Part shown: one piece after another, positions 6,597 through 7,768 of the stretch
How the letters are laid out: every line of letters starts with the position of its first letter
How positions within the stretch are numbered: the first letter of the stretch is position 1
Source: JAYWAM01 sp043782425
GTDB lineage: Bacteria; Pseudomonadota; Gammaproteobacteria; Burkholderiales; Usitatibacteraceae
Length of the DNA: 7,768 nt
Reading direction: 5' to 3'
Assembly (NCBI GenBank): GCA_043782425.1
Contig: JAYWAM010000006.1
Span: 1 to 7,768, forward strand
Program-made: the position numbers and the translations under genes
Notes under the pieces: generated by a model
What the model was told of the DNA's origin: nothing
Database searches by the model: none
Seen by the model: only the letters and a program-made list of their open reading frames with translations

Positions 6597-7346
6597 TCAA
6601 ATCACCTTTGCTTCATTTTTGAGTTTATCCACCAGCGCCGCCACATCGGCAAGTATCACGCCGCCCTTGCGCTTGGCGGGTTCAAGCACTTTGAGTGTTG
6701 TCAGCCTGGGTGTGACATCGACGCCCAGCGCATCCGGCGTGAGTGTAGCGAGCGGTTTTTTCTTGGCCTTCATGATGTTCGGCAGCGTCGCATAACGCGG
6801 CGTATTCAAGCGTAGATCGGCAGTAATAATGGCCGGCAGCTTGAGCGACACGGTTTCAAGCCCGCCGTCAATTTCGCGCGTGACTTCTGCCGTAGCGCCG
6901 CTGATGGCGACCTTGGAAGCGAAGGTTCCCTGCGGCCAATTTAGCAGCGCGGCGAGCATCTGGCCGGTCTGGTTGGCATCGTCGTCTATGGCCTGCTTGC
7001 CGAGAATGACGAGCTGCGGTTGTTCTTGGTCTACCAGCGCCTTGAGCAGCTTCGCCACGGCCAGCGGTTGCAGCTCGACGCTGCTCTCCACCAGAATCGC
7101 CCGGTCAGCGCCCATCGCTAACGCAGTACGCAAGGTTTCCTGGCATTGAGTAGTACCGAGTGAAACCGCGATGATTTCCGTCACCACCCCGGCCTCTTTC
7201 AATTTGACCGCTTCTTCGACGGCAATTTCATCGAACGGATTCATCGCCATTTTGATGTTCGCCAGCTCGACGCCGCTTTGATCCGCCTTGACGCGAATCT
7301 TGACGTTGAAATCGACCACGCGCTTGACCGCAACTAACGCCTTCAT
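6597..7346 (-). CDS. etfB: Electron transfer flavoprotein, beta subunit
   Basis: AMP-binding partner of EtfA, 249 residues, typical for the family. It opens MKALVAVKRVVD, the conserved nucleotide-binding edge, followed by NPFDE (36-40), GKQAIDDDANQTG (116-128) and the ETF-beta signature region VTREIDGGLETVSLKLP (155-171). RYATLPNIMKAKKK (184-197) is the recognition loop that docks partner dehydrogenases. I place the start at 7346 rather than at an in-frame TTG at 7364, since a strong Shine-Dalgarno (AGGAGG) lies four bases before this ATG and would fall inside the longer reading. It is the first gene of the etfB-etfA-acd unit and is preceded by a leader hairpin. The normal motifs point to a classical, non-bifurcating ETF serving beta-oxidation-type dehydrogenases. 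Confidence 0.97.
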   Translation of the reverse strand: MKALVAVKRVVDFNVKIRVKADQSGVELANIKMAMNPFDEIAVEEAVKLKEAGVVTEIIAVSLGTTQCQETLRTALAMGADRAILVESSVELQPLAVAKLLKALVDQEQPQLVILGKQAIDDDANQTGQMLAALLNWPQGTFASKVAISGATAEVTREIDGGLETVSLKLPAIITADLRLNTPRYATLPNIMKAKKKPLATLTPDALGVDVTPRLTTLKVLEPAKRKGGVILADVAALVDKLKNEAKVI

Positions 7347-7350
7347 TGCT

Positions 7351-7356
7351 CCTCCT
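7351..7356 (-). promoter_or_regulatory. Strong ribosome binding site of etfB
   Basis: AGGAGG on the minus strand, extended to AAGGAGG, is separated by AGCA from the ATG at 7346. It is the best Shine-Dalgarno in the window and fixes the etfB start; the upstream TTG reading would place this site within coding sequence. Confidence 0.85.
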
Positions 7357-7366
7357 TGAATCAAGG

Positions 7367-7388
7367 CGCGGAGCTAGAAATCTCCGCG
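7367..7388 (-). promoter_or_regulatory. Leader hairpin ahead of etfB
   Basis: CGCGGAG (7367-7373) pairs with CTCCGCG (7382-7388), a perfect 7-pair stem with an 8-base loop. It ends 10 bases before the etfB Shine-Dalgarno, so it would sit in the 5' untranslated region if transcription starts upstream. A weak -10-like TAATAT lies at 7397-7402, which would place the start close to or within the stem; it has no good -35. The stem does not cover the ribosome binding site, so it might act as a 5' stabiliser or a regulator site, but neither is shown. Confidence 0.35.
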
Positions 7389-7479
7389 AAGCGCAATATT
7401 ACCCTAGGCGCGCACGGCCTGAAGAAATCATTGCCTACATGACTTTTTGATTTTTAATTACGATCAGCTATCCGGCCGG

Positions 7480-7525
7480 GTCAATATCACTGACGACGTG
7501 ACTGACAAGTCAGAGGGAATGGTCA
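7480..7525. promoter_or_regulatory. Cluster of TGAC/GTCA tetramers, possible operator
   Basis: Within 46 bases the tetramer TGAC or its complement GTCA occurs six times: GTCA at 7480, TGAC at 7491, 7499 and 7503, GTCA at 7509 and 7522. The pair at 7502-7513 forms an inverted repeat, CTGAC-AA-GTCAG, and TCAC/GTGA at 7487-7490 and 7498-7501 another. Chance predicts well under one. Dimeric regulators bind such half-sites. It lies 134-179 bases upstream of the etfB start and 59 bases past the stop of the partial gene, so etfB would be the target. No regulator is identified. Confidence 0.3.
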
Positions 7526-7544
7526 TGATGGCGGACCTATGAAC

Positions 7545-7568
7545 AGCGTGGGCACGCGTGCCCACGCT
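7545..7568. repeat. Intergenic palindromic repeat, copy 2 (perfect 24-base palindrome)
   Basis: AGCGTGGGCACG (7545-7556) is followed directly by its exact reverse complement CGTGCCCACGCT (7557-7568). It shares the core GCGTGGGCAC / GCGTGCCCA with the repeat at 3671-3700, but lacks the AAAA loop insertion of that copy. It lies 15 bases past the stop of the partial gene at the right edge. On the minus strand no U-tract follows; on the plus strand ATTTT follows, too short for a convincing terminator. I read it as a dispersed REP-like element that may also act as the gene's 3' stabilising stem. Confidence 0.75.
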
Positions 7569-7583
7569 ATTTTGGAACACAGA

Positions 7584-7766
7584 TCAATGGCAGGCGACAC
7601 CATCATCCCAATAGCCTCCGTTAGAAGCATTCCAGCTCCAGTTAAGTGGAAGGAAATCCAAGCCGGGGGAGAAATTTGAAGTCACGTAGGGAACAGCGCC
7701 GCTACTCGAACTTGATTGTTGCTGGACGCTCGCCAAGGGCACATAGCTGATGCCAGTTTCATATCT
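7584..7766 (-). CDS. C-terminal 60 residues of an unrecognised protein, cut by the window edge
   Basis: An open frame enters from the right edge and ends at TGA (7586-7584). The other two minus frames are interrupted by stops. The visible 60 residues begin RYETGISYVP, contain a run of five serines after three glutamines, and close with an aromatic, Asn/Gly-rich tail (PLNWSWNASNGGYWDD) ending in Cys-His. Low charge, Ser/Gly/Asn richness and four tryptophan/tyrosine-bearing motifs suggest a secreted or surface protein, perhaps pilin-like, but I recognise no family. It may also be a chance open frame, since its third-position GC bias is weaker than in the neighbouring genes. The perfect palindrome at 7545-7568 follows its stop closely. 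Confidence 0.5.
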   Translation of the reverse strand, partial: RYETGISYVPLASVQQQSSSSSGAVPYVTSNFSPGLDFLPLNWSWNASNGGYWDDGVACH

Positions 7767-7768
7767 CA

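Noticed and set aside
5645..7346. Electron-bifurcating ETF
   Set aside because: Both subunits are of standard length with classical motifs, and the partner is a normal acyl-CoA dehydrogenase; no Fix-type or ferredoxin partner is present.
7545..7570. Rho-independent terminator at the 24-base palindrome
   Set aside because: The minus strand has no U-tract after the stem, and on the plus strand only four T follow with no plus-strand gene before them.
1..7768. CRISPR array, toxin-antitoxin pair, phage or defence genes
   Set aside because: I looked for regularly spaced direct repeats and for small paired frames with binding sites and found none; the large genes are ordinary housekeeping or metabolic genes.

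Overview
The window looks like ordinary chromosome from a moderately GC-rich proteobacterium, most likely a betaproteobacterium. This placement rests on protein character (Uup, a 602-residue DmdC-type acyl-CoA dehydrogenase behind etfBA) and on short intergenic palindromes of a type common in that group. It is inference, not a database result. Every gene I can support is on the minus strand, so transcription runs from high to low coordinates.

Right to left: the cut 3' end of an unrecognised gene (7584-7766); a 237-base gap holding a perfect 24-base palindrome, a cluster of TGAC/GTCA tetramers and a hairpin leader; then etfB, etfA and a large acyl-CoA dehydrogenase, spaced 22 and 34 bases apart (7346-3802). 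A 153-base gap with two hairpins follows, one of them related to the palindrome at the right. Then come a 12-helix MFS transporter (3647-2424), the ABC-F ATPase Uup (2374-554), and tRNA-Ser(CGA) (480-390) with its own -10 box. Positions 1-389 hold no convincing gene but several inverted repeats.

The etfB-etfA-acd unit is a fatty-acid or thioether-acyl-CoA oxidation module: the dehydrogenase oxidises an acyl-CoA and passes electrons to the EtfAB heterodimer, which feeds the quinone pool through ETF:quinone oxidoreductase (not in the window). The MFS transporter and Uup are close enough (49 bases) to share a transcript but have no evident functional link.

I found no undescribed biological system. 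The items most worth a second look are small: the TGAC/GTCA cluster upstream of etfB, the truncated Ser/Trp-rich reading frame at the right edge, the paired intergenic palindromes, and the structured noncoding stretch beyond the tRNA 3' end.
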